Assembly: GCF_002289455.1 (NCBI RefSeq)
Contig: NZ_NTFS01000014.1
Span: forward strand, 1 to 35,770
Length of the DNA: 35,770 bases
Direction: 5' to 3'
Source: Brunnivagina elsteri CCALA 953
GTDB lineage: Bacteria; Cyanobacteriota; Cyanobacteriia; Cyanobacteriales; Nostocaceae
The notes beneath the pieces were generated by a model. That model did no database searches. It worked only from the letters and a program-made list of their open reading frames with translations, and was not told the DNA's origin. A program made the position numbers and the translations under genes. Each line of letters opens with the position of its first letter. The stretch's first letter is position 1. This document shows positions 1 through 9,346 of this stretch, one piece after another.

Positions 1-63
1 GTCAATAAAAGAGGCTTAACGATAATCGAACAACGAGAAAATAGGACTTTTCGGATAGCACTT

Positions 64-89
64 GCGATCGCGATCGCGATCGCGATCGC
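64..89. repeat. Tandem HIP1 array
   Basis: Four overlapping GCGATCGC octamers (starting at 64, 70, 76 and 82) form a perfect hexamer tandem repeat of GCGATC. Isolated HIP1 sites are common in cyanobacterial genomes and occur all along this window. A perfect head-to-tail run is less usual and suggests slippage growth. The surrounding stretch 1-529 holds no convincing gene. Confidence 0.9.
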
Positions 90-529
90 TGTGATAGAAA
101 GATAACGGGAAAAGTCAGGTAATTCAATCCATTAATAAAATTAAATATTGAAGAATTCAGAAACTAGAATTTCAAATTAATTAGTGGAGACAGCTTGCGG
201 AAATGGCAAAGTCGGACAAAATTTATTCTAACTCCTGATTGCTGATTGCTGATTCCTGTTAAATAAAAATAAATAATAAAAACCCCCAGTACGGAACCGA
301 GGGTAAAAAAAGTAATACTGTTTCACCTAATGTTTGCCAGAGGTATAACTCATTTATCCTTTGCTGCTATGCTTTTGGCAGTAGCAAGCCCAAGAATAAC
401 CAGTTTTAAAATGTTACACCATATGACCAAACTTTGGTATAAAGAAATTTTTGTCTAGTCACAATAATTACATATAGCCACAGGGGGTTTGAGGTATTAG
501 AGTAAGCCACAAAATGAATGATCCTGTGT

Positions 530-626
530 TGTCATGCTGAGGAACATAGGCGAAAGACTTCCCGAAGGGTAGCATCTACGCGAGATTCTTCGTTCCACCC
601 TGCGGGAAGCAAGCTACAGAATGACA
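530..626. repeat. Dispersed MITE-like repeat with inverted ends
   Basis: The left end TGTCATGCTG (530-539) is an imperfect inverted match of the right end CAGAATGACA (617-626). The interior is rich in short palindromic pieces such as CTTCCCGAAGGG and CCCTGCGGG. This structure resembles the small non-coding dispersed repeats abundant in filamentous cyanobacteria. No reading frame of note lies inside. Copy number elsewhere in the genome cannot be seen from here. Confidence 0.6.
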
Positions 627-719
627 TTGGGCATTTCTTTCTGTGGAGTTCTCTTATCCCAAAATGACGTAAGCACCCATTAGGTTGAGATTAAGTAATT
701 GCCCCTTAGTATGTAACAA

Positions 720-758
720 ATGTATTAGGGGCACGCCATCGACGCACCCCTAATACAT
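720..758 (-). terminator. Hairpin downstream of clpC
   Basis: A perfect 12-bp stem (720-731 paired with 747-758) with a 15-nt loop lies 17 nt beyond the clpC stop codon. In the clpC direction the stem is followed by a short T-rich stretch. It is a plausible transcript end or 3' stabilising hairpin. The U-tract is weak, so factor-independent termination is not certain. Confidence 0.55.
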
Positions 759-774
759 TCAAAACTAAATTGAA

Positions 775-3231
775 CTAACTAACATTTGCCAAAAGTAACT
801 CAGGTTGCCCCGTCTTAATTACCTTGACTTGTCCGTCATCATCAATATCTACAACTGCGGTATCCCCATCCGTTACTTGACCGGAAAGCATAGCCTCCGC
901 CAATGAATCTTCCAATAACCGCATAATCGCTCTACGTAAAGGTCTTGCCCCATAGCTAGGGTCGTAACCTTCTTGTACAACACGGTCTTTGAAGCGTTCC
1001 GTAACTTTGAGAATAATACCTTTATCAACTAGGCGGTTAGCAACATCCTTGAGCATAATTTCCGCAATTTGCTTAACTTCATCCTTCTTCAACTGAGTGA
1101 AGACAATAATGTCGTCGAGACGATTGAGAAACTCAGGACGGAAGAAAACTTTAAGTTCCTCGTTAACCAAAGTTTTGATGCGGTTGTAACTTGCTTCGGC
1201 TTCATTCTCCAACTGGAACCCTAAACCACCACCACCTTTTTCGATTACCTTGGAACCAATATTGGATGTCAAGATAATTAAGGTGTTTTTGAAGTCAATT
1301 TTTCGACCTTTGGCATCACTGAGGTGTCCGTCATCGAGCATTTGCAGCAATGTATTAAATACATCGGGGTGCGCTTTTTCGATTTCGTCGAAAAGAATGA
1401 CACTGTAGGGTTTGCGACGTACAGCTTCGGTCAACTGTCCGCCTTCATCGTAGCCAACATAACCTGGAGGCGAACCAATCAACTTACTGACGGTGTGGCG
1501 TTCCATATATTCGGACATATCGACACGAATCATCGCATCTTCCGCACCGAAGAAATAAGCCGCCAGGGATTTCGCCAACTCAGTTTTTCCGACCCCAGTT
1601 GGACCGGAGAAAATAAAACTAGCAATGGGTCGATTGGGATTTTTCAAACCAACACGAGCGCGACGAATAGCACGGGAAACGGCGCTAACTGCTTGCTCTT
1701 GACCGATGAGACGTTGGTGCAAGGTGTCTTCAAGGTGCATTAGCATCTCAGACTCAGATTCGGTGAGCTTATTGACGGGTACACCAGTCCAGGAAGCGAC
1801 AATTTGGGCAATGTCTTCTTCATCAACCACCGGATTGCTGACAAAATCGGCGGATTCTGATTTAAGTTGCCCTTCCAGTTCGATTTCCTTGTCCCGCAGG
1901 CTACCTGCTTTGTCAAAGTCTTGGGTGCGAACGGCTTCTTCCTTCTGTTTGCTAACAGTTAGAAGTTCCCGTTTAATTTCGCGGCTGGTGGAGTGCATCG
2001 AGTTCCTTAAACGGACGCGAGAACCTGCCTCATCGATTAAATCGATCGCCTTATCGGGAAGGAAGCGATCGCTAATGTATCGATCTGATAATTCAGCAGC
2101 TGCAATCAAAGCTTCATCGGAAATTGTGACGCGGTGGTGTTGTTCATAAACAGAACGTAAACCGTACAAAATCTCAATGGTTTCGGGAACAGTCGGTTCA
2201 CCCACCTTAATCGGTTGGAATCTCCGTTCTAGGGCAGCATCCCGTTCGATGTGCTGGCGATACTCATCGAGGGTGGTAGCACCCAAACACTGTAATTCGC
2301 CCCTTGCTAAAGCTGGCTTGAGAATATTGGCAGCATCCATACCGCCTTCAATTCCACCTGCACCAACCAAAGTATGAATTTCATCAATCACGAGGATGAT
2401 ATTTCCGGCGCTGCGGACTTCCTCCATGATTTTCTTGAGTCTTTCTTCAAAGTCACCACGGAAGCGTGTACCCGCCACCAGGGAACCCATATCCAGACCA
2501 ATTACTTGCTTGTCTATTAGGCTTTCCGGCACATCCTGATTGACGATGCGCTGTGCTAAACCTTCTGCGATCGCGGTTTTACCAACACCAGGTTCGCCAA
2601 TCAAAACAGGGTTGTTTTTGGTTCGACGACCGAGGATTTGGACGGTGCGCTCAATTTCTTTTTCGCGACCGACAACTGGATCGAGTTTGCCTTCTTGGGC
2701 TAACTTGGTGAGGTTTTTGCCAAATTCTTCGATGATTGGATTTTGCTGGTTGCGACGCTGACTGCTACCACCAGATGTCCCCGGAGCAACCGCCACATCT
2801 TCACCCAAGCGGCGAATTACTGATGTGCGGACATCTTTGAGGTCTATAGCGAGATTTTGTAGGACTTTAGCGGCGACACCTTCGCCAGCTTCGGTTAATC
2901 CCAGAAGTAAATGTTCCGTGCTAATGTAATTGTTTCCTAGCGTGCGAGCTTCTTTAAAAGCTTGCTCGAATAAACTTTTAACCTTAGGAGTAAAAGGAAT
3001 TTCTGGTGGTACGAAACCAGAACCTCTACCGATAATTTTTTCTACTTCTCGACGTGCGTCTTTGAGAGTCACGCCCATATCACTAAGCACTTTAGCGGCA
3101 ACCCCGTTTCCTTCTCCAATCAATCCCAGGAGAATTTGCTCTGTGCCTACGAAATTATGCCCCAGTCGGCGAGCCTCCTCCTGAGCTAACATGATTACTC
3201 GGATGGCTTGGGAAGTGAAGTGTTCAAACAT
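775..3231 (-). CDS. clpC: ATP-dependent Clp protease ATP-binding subunit ClpC
   Basis: HSP100/Clp-family AAA+ unfoldase that feeds substrates to ClpP-type peptidases; in cyanobacteria it is a major and usually essential chaperone-protease partner. With the start at 3231 ([12 protein letters not shown]) the protein is 818 residues, normal for ClpC. Two N-terminal Clp_N repeats occupy about residues 1-145. The first AAA module has Walker A GEPGVGKT at 212-219 and Walker B VIDEIH at 281-286. A UVR-like coiled segment lies near 437-457, and the second AAA module has GPTGVGKT at 543-550. A GTG 54 nt upstream is in frame, but the extra 18 residues are unlike the family, and a GGGAGG lies 13 nt before the ATG. 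The gene is transcribed away from the DUF3288 gene and ends at a hairpin (720-758). Identification is firm; the exact start is fairly sure. Confidence 0.97.
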   Translation of the reverse strand: MFEHFTSQAIRVIMLAQEEARRLGHNFVGTEQILLGLIGEGNGVAAKVLSDMGVTLKDARREVEKIIGRGSGFVPPEIPFTPKVKSLFEQAFKEARTLGNNYISTEHLLLGLTEAGEGVAAKVLQNLAIDLKDVRTSVIRRLGEDVAVAPGTSGGSSQRRNQQNPIIEEFGKNLTKLAQEGKLDPVVGREKEIERTVQILGRRTKNNPVLIGEPGVGKTAIAEGLAQRIVNQDVPESLIDKQVIGLDMGSLVAGTRFRGDFEERLKKIMEEVRSAGNIILVIDEIHTLVGAGGIEGGMDAANILKPALARGELQCLGATTLDEYRQHIERDAALERRFQPIKVGEPTVPETIEILYGLRSVYEQHHRVTISDEALIAAAELSDRYISDRFLPDKAIDLIDEAGSRVRLRNSMHSTSREIKRELLTVSKQKEEAVRTQDFDKAGSLRDKEIELEGQLKSESADFVSNPVVDEEDIAQIVASWTGVPVNKLTESESEMLMHLEDTLHQRLIGQEQAVSAVSRAIRRARVGLKNPNRPIASFIFSGPTGVGKTELAKSLAAYFFGAEDAMIRVDMSEYMERHTVSKLIGSPPGYVGYDEGGQLTEAVRRKPYSVILFDEIEKAHPDVFNTLLQMLDDGHLSDAKGRKIDFKNTLIILTSNIGSKVIEKGGGGLGFQLENEAEASYNRIKTLVNEELKVFFRPEFLNRLDDIIVFTQLKKDEVKQIAEIMLKDVANRLVDKGIILKVTERFKDRVVQEGYDPSYGARPLRRAIMRLLEDSLAEAMLSGQVTDGDTAVVDIDDDGQVKVIKTGQPELLLANVS

Positions 3232-3362
3232 AAGCGGGTTATTGCCTCCCTTGCTGCTTGGACTTAGAGTGAAATTTGTTCTCACCCTGAGTTGAAGTTG
3301 TTTGTACTTTTATAAAGACAATGTATCTTTATTTAACGGCTGATGACAGTGGTGAGAGCCGT

Positions 3363-3467
3363 ATGCTTAAAGTTGTGTTAGCCGCCTACTTAAGTGTAGG
3401 CTCGATAAGTACTTTAGCGTTTGCTTTGACCATTGCCGAATTGCTAGTCATTAGGGATGGCTGTTGA
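3363..3467 (+). CDS. Possible small single-helix membrane protein (34 aa)
   Basis: An ATG at 3363, preceded by a GGTGAG about seven bases upstream, opens a 34-residue frame. Its sequence is almost entirely one hydrophobic segment (MLKVVLAAYLSV, then SISTLAFALTIAELL) followed by a short charged tail ending DGC. An in-frame ATG at 3321 would give 48 residues. It lies divergently in front of clpC, within what would otherwise be the clpC leader and promoter region. I do not recognise a family. A short hydrophobic frame can arise by chance in 500 bp, so this is a candidate only. The rest of 3232-3709 holds short stems (3384-3401, 3581-3596) and no other gene. Confidence 0.3.
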   Translation: MLKVVLAAYLSVGSISTLAFALTIAELLVIRDGC

Positions 3468-3709
3468 GTAATCAGTCTGGCAGTGTTTTTAAGACAAACA
3501 GCCAGAAGTTGGATAAAACAACAAAAATTCCCAAAATTTATAAAATATAGAGATTAGTACTTAGAGGAAGTTAACCAATCTCCGGCTTTCACCGGACCTT
3601 AAATTTAATAACCTGATACGAGATAGCTCTATTCTGGCTTATAGAATAGCATTTTCGCTTTCTTCCTAAAAACGACTCAGCGCTGATAACTGCGATCGCG
3701 ACTACCCAA

Positions 3710-3991
3710 ATGACTAAAGACCAGCAACATCCCCTTTATAACAGAGATAGACCCACTGTGGAAAGCTTAATTGCTGCGGAACCCAGTGATACTAACCTAG
3801 CAGAATTAGCGCGATTACGTATCCGCTATCAAGATTTCCCAGGCGCTAGGGATATTCAGACGGATTTAAATAATATCATGCAACAGTGGGGTTTGACTGA
3901 GGATGAACTTTTTGAAAAAACCCGCGCTATCCATGATGTAGGTGGAATTTATCAAAGTCGCGGCAAAAAGGAAGAACAGGATTGGAATTAG
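3710..3991 (+). CDS. DUF3288 family protein
   Basis: A 93-residue soluble protein that starts MTKDQQHPLYNRDR and contains the acidic, helical body typical of the cyanobacterial DUF3288 family (for example LAELARLRIRYQDFPGARDI). No signal peptide, membrane segment or catalytic motif is visible, and the function of the family is unknown. The length fits the family, so the gene looks complete. It stands alone on the plus strand, divergent from clpC and followed by a non-coding MITE-like element, so the context gives no functional hint. Confidence 0.85.
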   Translation: MTKDQQHPLYNRDRPTVESLIAAEPSDTNLAELARLRIRYQDFPGARDIQTDLNNIMQQWGLTEDELFEKTRAIHDVGGIYQSRGKKEEQDWN

Positions 3992-4020
3992 TTTTTGGGA
4001 ATGGGGTATTTGTACTGTGT

Positions 4021-4181
4021 TAGGACTTACGCACTGTACAAAGGGACTATGTTGTATATCAACGTAAATACATTGTTCGGTTCCTTTTATAAATTACCCT
4101 TTTTTGGTTGTTCCTAATCAAGCTTTAAGCGCTAAAAAGCATACCCCCTATCTTGATTTTTCTGTCAATGCGTAAGTCCTA
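4021..4181. mobile_element. 161-bp MITE-like element with 13-bp terminal inverted repeats
   Basis: The ends are perfect 13-bp inverted repeats, TAGGACTTACGCA at 4021-4033 and its complement at 4169-4181; the match continues imperfectly for a few more bases. The five bases just outside each end are TGTGT (4016-4020 and 4182-4186), consistent with a target-site duplication. No reading frame lies inside, so movement would depend on a transposase encoded elsewhere. The TAGGACTTACGCA end is of a kind I associate with cyanobacterial dispersed elements; this is recollection, not a search. Confidence 0.65.
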
Positions 4182-4228
4182 TGTGTTATGTTTCAATTCA
4201 AAAATAAATAATAAATTAATTAATTAAA

Positions 4229-4249
4229 GACGTTCCATCGGAACGTCTC
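4229..4249. repeat. Short palindrome, 9-bp stem
   Basis: AGACGTTCC and GGAACGTCT enclose a three-base loop in the gap between the DUF3288 gene and the VCBS gene. The hairpin belongs to the common cyanobacterial AGAGACG-type palindromes; a related one with a different core lies at 27568-27591. It could help end transcripts from either side. The neighbouring sequence is A/T-rich and includes an ATTA tandem run at 4214-4227. Confidence 0.6.
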
Positions 4250-4308
4250 TACTATTGGAATGATGTGGTTGGGAAGGGAATACCAAGAAATAAATTACCC
4301 CAATTTTT

Positions 4309-4334
4309 TGTAGGGGCGGGGTTTCCCCACCCTT
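4309..4334. repeat. Dispersed G/C-rich palindromic repeat, copy 1
   Basis: TGTAGGGGCGGGG followed by TTTCCCCACCC forms a hairpin 30 nt beyond the stop of the VCBS gene at 4364. Related sequences occur at 13487-13510 and 33353-33380, each also just behind a minus-strand gene. The stem probably serves as transcript end or RNA stabiliser for the upstream gene. Confidence 0.65.
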
Positions 4335-4363
4335 AAAAGTGATACGGTAATAAGTCTCATCAA

Positions 4364-5587
4364 TTAAGCTGTTTTCCACTCAGCAGGTGCTGTTGTTGTT
4401 GTTCTTTCCGAAGCTGTTGTACCATCCATGAACCAAATTGCATCATCTCCTGTGGTGGAGTTACGCCAAAATATATCAGTTTTGCCGTCATCGTTGAAAT
4501 CCCCAAGCCTGTATTGCCGCGATGAGTCTGTTTTCGGCAAAAATGCAGATGTTGCAATACTACTACCATCCATTAACCAAGAAGTATTTTCCCCGGTTCT
4601 GCTATTGTGCCAAAAGATATCAGTTTTTCCATCACCATTAAAATCACCGCTACTAGGTTTCCAATCAGCACCCATATTATCTAAGTTACCGCTAAAAATG
4701 AGGGTTCCATTCATTACCCAAGCGGAGGTTTCTCCTGTTGCTTGATTTTGCCATAGTAAATCATTTCTACCATCACCATTAAAGTCTCCAACGGAATATT
4801 CCCAAAAGGAATCCATTTTTTGGAGGAAGGAAGCAGAGTAATTAGTTCCATCCATTAACCAAACCGCAGTTTCGGTGGTATTTTTATTTCTCCAAAATAA
4901 ATCGCTTTTGCCATCTCCATTAAAATCAACGATGTCGGGAGTCCAAGATAAATCTTCTGTTTTTGGTAAGTAAGCTGCGGTGGTTATTGTTGTATTATCC
5001 ATCAACCAAGTTGCATTTTCACCTGTTTTGGTGTTATGCCAAAAAATATCACTTTTACCATCACCATTAAAGTCGGCAGTTTGAAAGTTCCAGGTATTGT
5101 CAATTGTTTGTAGTTGGGTTGTGCTGGCAACATTAGCACCATCCATTATCCATAGGGAATTTTCGCCTGTTTTGGTGTTGCGCCAAAAAATATCACTCTT
5201 GCCATCACGATTAAAATCACCAAGTTTGTAATCCCACTCAGTGCCGACTTTTGGTAAAAATTTTGCATCAGCAATTCTTTCACCATCCATTACCCAAATA
5301 GCAGTTTCACCTGTTTGACTATTACGCCAAAATAAGTCTCTTTTTCCATCTCCACTAAAGTCAGCATTGGTGGCAGGGTTACTAAATATTGAGTTAGGAT
5401 TTGGGTTGGTTTTGGGTACATTTGATGCCTGATTTGTAATTTCATCAGGTTTTGATTCTGAGGATTTTCCAAAGGAGAATGAATAGCTCGGATCGAGCAT
5501 ATCTCCAAATTGATTTGGAGGTAAATAAGCACTTACAGAATTAAGATTACTTGTAGGAAGATTTAGGGATTCTTTGGATGCAATCAT
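4364..5587 (-). CDS. VCBS/FG-GAP repeat protein, predicted seven-bladed propeller
   Basis: A 407-residue protein made of seven repeats of roughly 46-48 residues. Each repeat carries a calcium-type loop of the DFNGDGKSD kind followed by IFWRN, a TGE turn and a WLMDG strand. Seven copies fit a closed beta-propeller of the integrin-alpha-like FG-GAP/VCBS type, normally extracellular or surface-bound. About 70 N-terminal residues are low-complexity, Ser/Asn/Pro-rich and lack a classical signal peptide, so export, if any, needs a non-Sec or C-terminal route. The join NPNPNSIFS before the first repeat is also found in the paralogue at 5815-6996, which lies directly upstream on the same strand. Ligand and role are unknown. 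Confidence 0.85.
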   Translation of the reverse strand: MIASKESLNLPTSNLNSVSAYLPPNQFGDMLDPSYSFSFGKSSESKPDEITNQASNVPKTNPNPNSIFSNPATNADFSGDGKRDLFWRNSQTGETAIWVMDGERIADAKFLPKVGTEWDYKLGDFNRDGKSDIFWRNTKTGENSLWIMDGANVASTTQLQTIDNTWNFQTADFNGDGKSDIFWHNTKTGENATWLMDNTTITTAAYLPKTEDLSWTPDIVDFNGDGKSDLFWRNKNTTETAVWLMDGTNYSASFLQKMDSFWEYSVGDFNGDGRNDLLWQNQATGETSAWVMNGTLIFSGNLDNMGADWKPSSGDFNGDGKTDIFWHNSRTGENTSWLMDGSSIATSAFLPKTDSSRQYRLGDFNDDGKTDIFWRNSTTGDDAIWFMDGTTASERTTTTAPAEWKTA

Positions 5588-5763
5588 AATACATTTTTAC
5601 CTTTTATACTTAATATTATCTTTAGAGATTTTATTGAGATATTCTGTTAATTAGTAACAAACGTACTATTGACAAAATGTGATAAATTACTCTTTTTGGA
5701 AAAATTAAAAATTAGTTGTTTGCAGTAATTATGCTTGTTAAAAATATGACCAAAAATTGATAT

Positions 5764-5788
5764 CCCCAACTTCCGTGGGAAGTCGGGG
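5764..5788 (-). terminator. Hairpin downstream of the second VCBS gene
   Basis: CCCCAACTTCC and GGGAAGTCGGGG form a near-perfect stem with a tiny loop, 27 nt past the stop at 5815 and upstream of the paralogous gene at 4364-5587. It probably separates the two transcripts. The GAAGTCGGG core is a common cyanobacterial dispersed palindrome and appears again near 31693-31759. Confidence 0.55.
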
Positions 5789-5814
5789 ATACTGGTTTTC
5801 ATTGTCCTAATTTT

Positions 5815-6996
5815 TTAGAAAGTATACCAACCTACTGGAGTCGCAGTTGTGGGAGTGACAGTACCATCTGCTGAAACAATCATATTGTCACCAGTACTGT
5901 TGTTGTGCCAGAATGACTCAGTAGTTCCGTTACCGTCAAAATCACCAAAGCTAGATGTCCATTCAGAACCTAGTGATTGTAAAGTGGTTTCGGTTGCGGT
6001 TGCACCATCCATTGTCCAACCTTTATTTTCACCAGTTCTTTGGTTACGCCAAAATACATCAAGTTTTCCGTCGTTGTTGGAGTCACCATAGGAGTACTTC
6101 CAATCAGAACCTGTACCTTGTGTTGGTAAAGATGCAGCTGTTGGTGTAGTACCATCCATCAACCAGGTTGCATTTTCACCTGTTTGAGCATTGTGCCAGA
6201 AGATATCAGTCTTCATGTCACCATTGAAGTCGGTTGCGGAGAATTCCCAACCAGCACCAAAGGTTTGTAGCATGACTCCGTTGACTGTTGTGCCATCCAT
6301 CATCCAGAGTGCGTTTTCACCAGTGCTGTTATTGTGCCAGAACAAGTCTGTTTTGCCGTTGCGATCAACATCAGTAACGGTGTAGCTCCAGTTGGAATCG
6401 GTGGATGGTAGGAATGCAGAACTAGCAATTGTTGCACTGTCCATTTGCCAGACAGCGTTTTCGTTGGTTTGCTTGTTGTGCCAAACTAAATCGCTTTTAC
6501 GATCGCCATTGGTATCGGCAACGGTGAAATCCCAATTACTATCTAAAGTTGCGATCGCAGTGTCGGAAACTACTGTTCCACCATCCATTATCCAACTGCT
6601 GACTTCACCGCTATTTTTGTTTTTCCAAACTAAATCGGTTTTGCCATCTCCATTTAAGTCGGAAATTTTAAAATCCCATTCCGCTCCACGGGATGGTAAA
6701 GCTACCCCTGTTGGAGTCGCTCCATTCATTAACCAAATGCCAAATTCGTTAGTTTGAGCATTTCGCCAAATTTTGTCAGTTTTCCCATCTCCGTTAAAGT
6801 CGGGATTTATTGCTGCACTACTAAATATAAGATTTGGATTGGGGTTCAATCCTTCTGCTTCTACGGTATCTGATGAACCGTTTAAACTAGAAGTATTATT
6901 TGGATAAATACTATCATCAAGGTTAGTTGAGGTTGCAGTATATTTTGAAGCACCAACTGTCGTATTAAGCTCTGTGGATTTGTTTGAATCAAACAT
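5815..6996 (-). CDS. VCBS/FG-GAP repeat protein, paralogue of the next gene
   Basis: A 393-residue protein with the same plan as the 4364-5587 product: a roughly 60-residue Ser/Thr/Asn-rich leader without a signal peptide, the NPNPNLIFS join, then seven repeats. Several calcium loops are degraded relative to the paralogue: DVDRNGKTD in repeat 4, DFNGDMKTD in repeat 5, and DFDGNGTTES in repeat 7. Calcium affinity or blade stability may therefore differ. The two genes are co-oriented and 227 bp apart, with a hairpin between them, which suggests tandem duplication followed by divergence. The function is unknown; surface adhesion or secreted calcium-binding protein is a family-based guess. Confidence 0.85.
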   Translation of the reverse strand: MFDSNKSTELNTTVGASKYTATSTNLDDSIYPNNTSSLNGSSDTVEAEGLNPNPNLIFSSAAINPDFNGDGKTDKIWRNAQTNEFGIWLMNGATPTGVALPSRGAEWDFKISDLNGDGKTDLVWKNKNSGEVSSWIMDGGTVVSDTAIATLDSNWDFTVADTNGDRKSDLVWHNKQTNENAVWQMDSATIASSAFLPSTDSNWSYTVTDVDRNGKTDLFWHNNSTGENALWMMDGTTVNGVMLQTFGAGWEFSATDFNGDMKTDIFWHNAQTGENATWLMDGTTPTAASLPTQGTGSDWKYSYGDSNNDGKLDVFWRNQRTGENKGWTMDGATATETTLQSLGSEWTSSFGDFDGNGTTESFWHNNSTGDNMIVSADGTVTPTTATPVGWYTF

Positions 6997-7186
6997 AATT
7001 GGTAATTGGCAACATGTTCATCACCATTTTTACTATCGCTTGGTTATTAAAAGTGTTTACTCCTAACTAATAATGGCTTTTTCAAATATATTTGTCTATT
7101 TATTTTGTTCGTCAATAACATTGTTTAATTCAGTAATTTTCGCATAAAAATATCTCCGATTTTTTTCACTAATTAGGGGATATTAA

Positions 7187-7927
7187 CTAATGGGGTAAAC
7201 ACTGTAGAAATGCTTTTGCTTCTGGATGTGGAGAATTAATAAAATCTTCCGGTTTCTCTAATACTACTAATTCCCCTTGATGCATTAATCCAATTCGCGA
7301 AGCTAGTATAAATGCTTCTTGAATATCATGGGTGACAAAAATAACTGTTTTCCCTAATTCTTGCTGCAATCGTTTAAATTCTTGTTGAATTTCTAAGCGG
7401 GTAATTGGGTCGAGTGCGCCAAATGGTTCGTCCATTAACAGCATGGGAGGGTCGCCTGCAAGCGCCCTGGCAACCCCTACACGCTGTTTTTGACCTCCTG
7501 AGAGTTGGTGGGGGTAACGTTGGGCAAATTGGGCGGGTTCGAGTCCAACTAGGTGTAATAATTCATGCGATCGCGTTTTGATTTGTTTGGGTTTCCAACC
7601 TTCTAATGAGGGTACTAATCCGACGTTTTGTTCAACTGTAAAATGGGGAAATAAGCCTGTTTCTTGGATTACGTAACCTATCTTGCGTCGCAATTTGATT
7701 TCATCCCATTTATGTGTGGGGATATTATTAAATAATATTTCTCCTTGGGTTGGTAATAGTAGACGATTTATTAGCTTTATTGTTGTTGTCTTTCCGCTTC
7801 CACTACGTCCGAGTAATATTAGTGCTTCTCCTTGATGAATGGTAAAGTTGAGGTTTGATACTAAGTTGTGTTCGAGATGACGAAGTGTAACGTTTCTGAA
7901 TTCGACGGTAGTTTGATTTTGTGACAT
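7187..7927 (-). CDS. ABC transporter ATP-binding protein, osmoprotectant (ProV/OpuCA) type
   Basis: A 246-residue ABC ATPase with Walker A GRSGSGKTT, Q-loop in VIQETGLFPH, signature LSGGQKQRVGVARAL, Walker B MLLMDEPFGALDP and switch His in FVTHDIQEA. The IQETGLFPHFTVEQN stretch is typical of glycine-betaine/proline/choline uptake ATPases. There are no C-terminal CBS domains, unlike many OpuCA proteins. It would energise uptake of a small compatible solute at the inner membrane. No permease or binding protein gene is adjacent: the VCBS genes lie downstream and a divergent sigma factor lies upstream, so the partner must be encoded elsewhere. Substrate assignment is tentative. Confidence 0.85.
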   Translation of the reverse strand: MSQNQTTVEFRNVTLRHLEHNLVSNLNFTIHQGEALILLGRSGSGKTTTIKLINRLLLPTQGEILFNNIPTHKWDEIKLRRKIGYVIQETGLFPHFTVEQNVGLVPSLEGWKPKQIKTRSHELLHLVGLEPAQFAQRYPHQLSGGQKQRVGVARALAGDPPMLLMDEPFGALDPITRLEIQQEFKRLQQELGKTVIFVTHDIQEAFILASRIGLMHQGELVVLEKPEDFINSPHPEAKAFLQCLPH

Positions 7928-8118
7928 GGGGAGGAGTATATAATATATAAAATATTTTATCTCGCGCGGAGGCGCAGAGGGGAGGAGAAGAGATATTTAG
8001 GATAGCAACTGAATTCTGTCGGTAATTTTTACTAGAGCTTTTGTGGTGGAGGTTGGGGAGGTGTATAGTTACAGGTATGTAATTCTGTTTCAATATTTAA
8101 ATTAGTCTCGTTATATTT

Positions 8119-9306
8119 ATGCTGTCTCGGAAAAATATTATTGAAATTTTTTCTACTTTTATTCAATTCGATGCAGAACGTTTTTATTGTTGGGCTACGG
8201 ATGGACGTTTGCGTCGAAGTATGCAAGTTCATATCAGTAATTCTCCGGATGAGTGTTCGGAGGATATTTGGGCGATATATTGGCATAAGTGTTGGCAGAA
8301 GCCAGAAATGGCAGGTATTGCGAAGCAACATTTGAGTGCTTATTTGCAGGAAGCTTGTTATTGGAATTCACAAAAAATGACACAGACATTTACGAATACT
8401 CAGCATACATTATCTGACTTTTTTCAGATTGGGATAATTCAGTGCGATCGCATTCTGAAGGGTTTTAATCCGAGTCAGGGTTTTGTTCTCAAAAATTATG
8501 CTAGTACTATTTTTGGTACTGTGATTCGAGAAACTCTACGTCAACGTCATGAGGTGGATATTTGTTCGACTTGGGGCATTTTACGGAAAATTAGCCAGAA
8601 GCGTTTGCTGGAATCTCTGGAAAATGCGGGTTTGTCGAAGGATACGATTACTTGTTATGTAACTGCTTGGAACTGCTTTAAGTTGATATATGTTCCTCAC
8701 CAAGCTAGTACTAGTCGTCAACTTTCCCGTCCTGATGATAAAATTTGGGAGGATATTACTAAGGCTTATAATTCTCAGATTATTGGTCAAAATCTACCTC
8801 AAGTAAATTCCCAAGGTATTGAAAGCTGGATGCAAGCTTGTGCGAAAGCTGCACGCAATTATTTATATCCTACTATCTCCTCCATCAATGCAACTACGGG
8901 AAGCGATGATGCTTATGAGTTTGTTGATAATATTCCTAGTAATGAAGAAGATTCTTTGTTAACTGAGATAATTGCCACGGAAGAGCTACAAATACGTACC
9001 TTACAACTTGCCCAGATGAATCAAATTTTAATTGATGCAGTCAATAAACTCGATGTAGAAGCTCAAGCAATCCTTAAACTTTACTATACGCAAGGATTTA
9101 CTCAGCAGCAGATTGCTAAGGAATTACAAATTCAACAATATACGATTTCGCGCCGCATGTCTAAAGTGCGAGACACTCTACTAAAAACTTTAGCACAATG
9201 GAGTCAAGAAAAACTGCATATTTCTATGACATCAGACCTACTCAAGAGTACAAATGCAGTTATGGAGGAATGGTTGCAATCTTATTATTCAGGAGTTAGA
9301 AGTTAA
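8119..9306 (+). CDS. Sigma-70 family RNA polymerase sigma factor (divergent group)
   Basis: A 395-residue protein. The central part (NYASTIFGTVIRETLRQRHE) resembles sigma region 2-like helices. The segment LDVEAQAILKLYYTQGFTQQ with QIAKELQIQQYTISRRMSKV near residues 315-355 is a clear region-4 helix-turn-helix. The N-terminal third is specific to the cyanobacterial family that is usually encoded just before a DUF1822 gene. It would direct RNA polymerase to an unknown, probably small regulon. The DUF1822 gene follows after 40 bp on the same strand, indicating an operon. The target promoters cannot be deduced from the window. Confidence 0.85.
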   Translation: MLSRKNIIEIFSTFIQFDAERFYCWATDGRLRRSMQVHISNSPDECSEDIWAIYWHKCWQKPEMAGIAKQHLSAYLQEACYWNSQKMTQTFTNTQHTLSDFFQIGIIQCDRILKGFNPSQGFVLKNYASTIFGTVIRETLRQRHEVDICSTWGILRKISQKRLLESLENAGLSKDTITCYVTAWNCFKLIYVPHQASTSRQLSRPDDKIWEDITKAYNSQIIGQNLPQVNSQGIESWMQACAKAARNYLYPTISSINATTGSDDAYEFVDNIPSNEEDSLLTEIIATEELQIRTLQLAQMNQILIDAVNKLDVEAQAILKLYYTQGFTQQQIAKELQIQQYTISRRMSKVRDTLLKTLAQWSQEKLHISMTSDLLKSTNAVMEEWLQSYYSGVRS

Positions 9307-9346
9307 GAGAACTGCCCAATCCCCAAATCCCCAATCCCCAAATATC

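Noticed and set aside
330-458. 42-codon frame near the window start
   Set aside because: No clear ribosome site, composition and hydrophobicity unremarkable, no recognisable similarity; most likely chance.
7187-7927. Assignment of the ABC ATPase to a named betaine uptake system
   Set aside because: No permease or binding protein is nearby and the CBS domains of OpuCA are missing, so no gene symbol is given.
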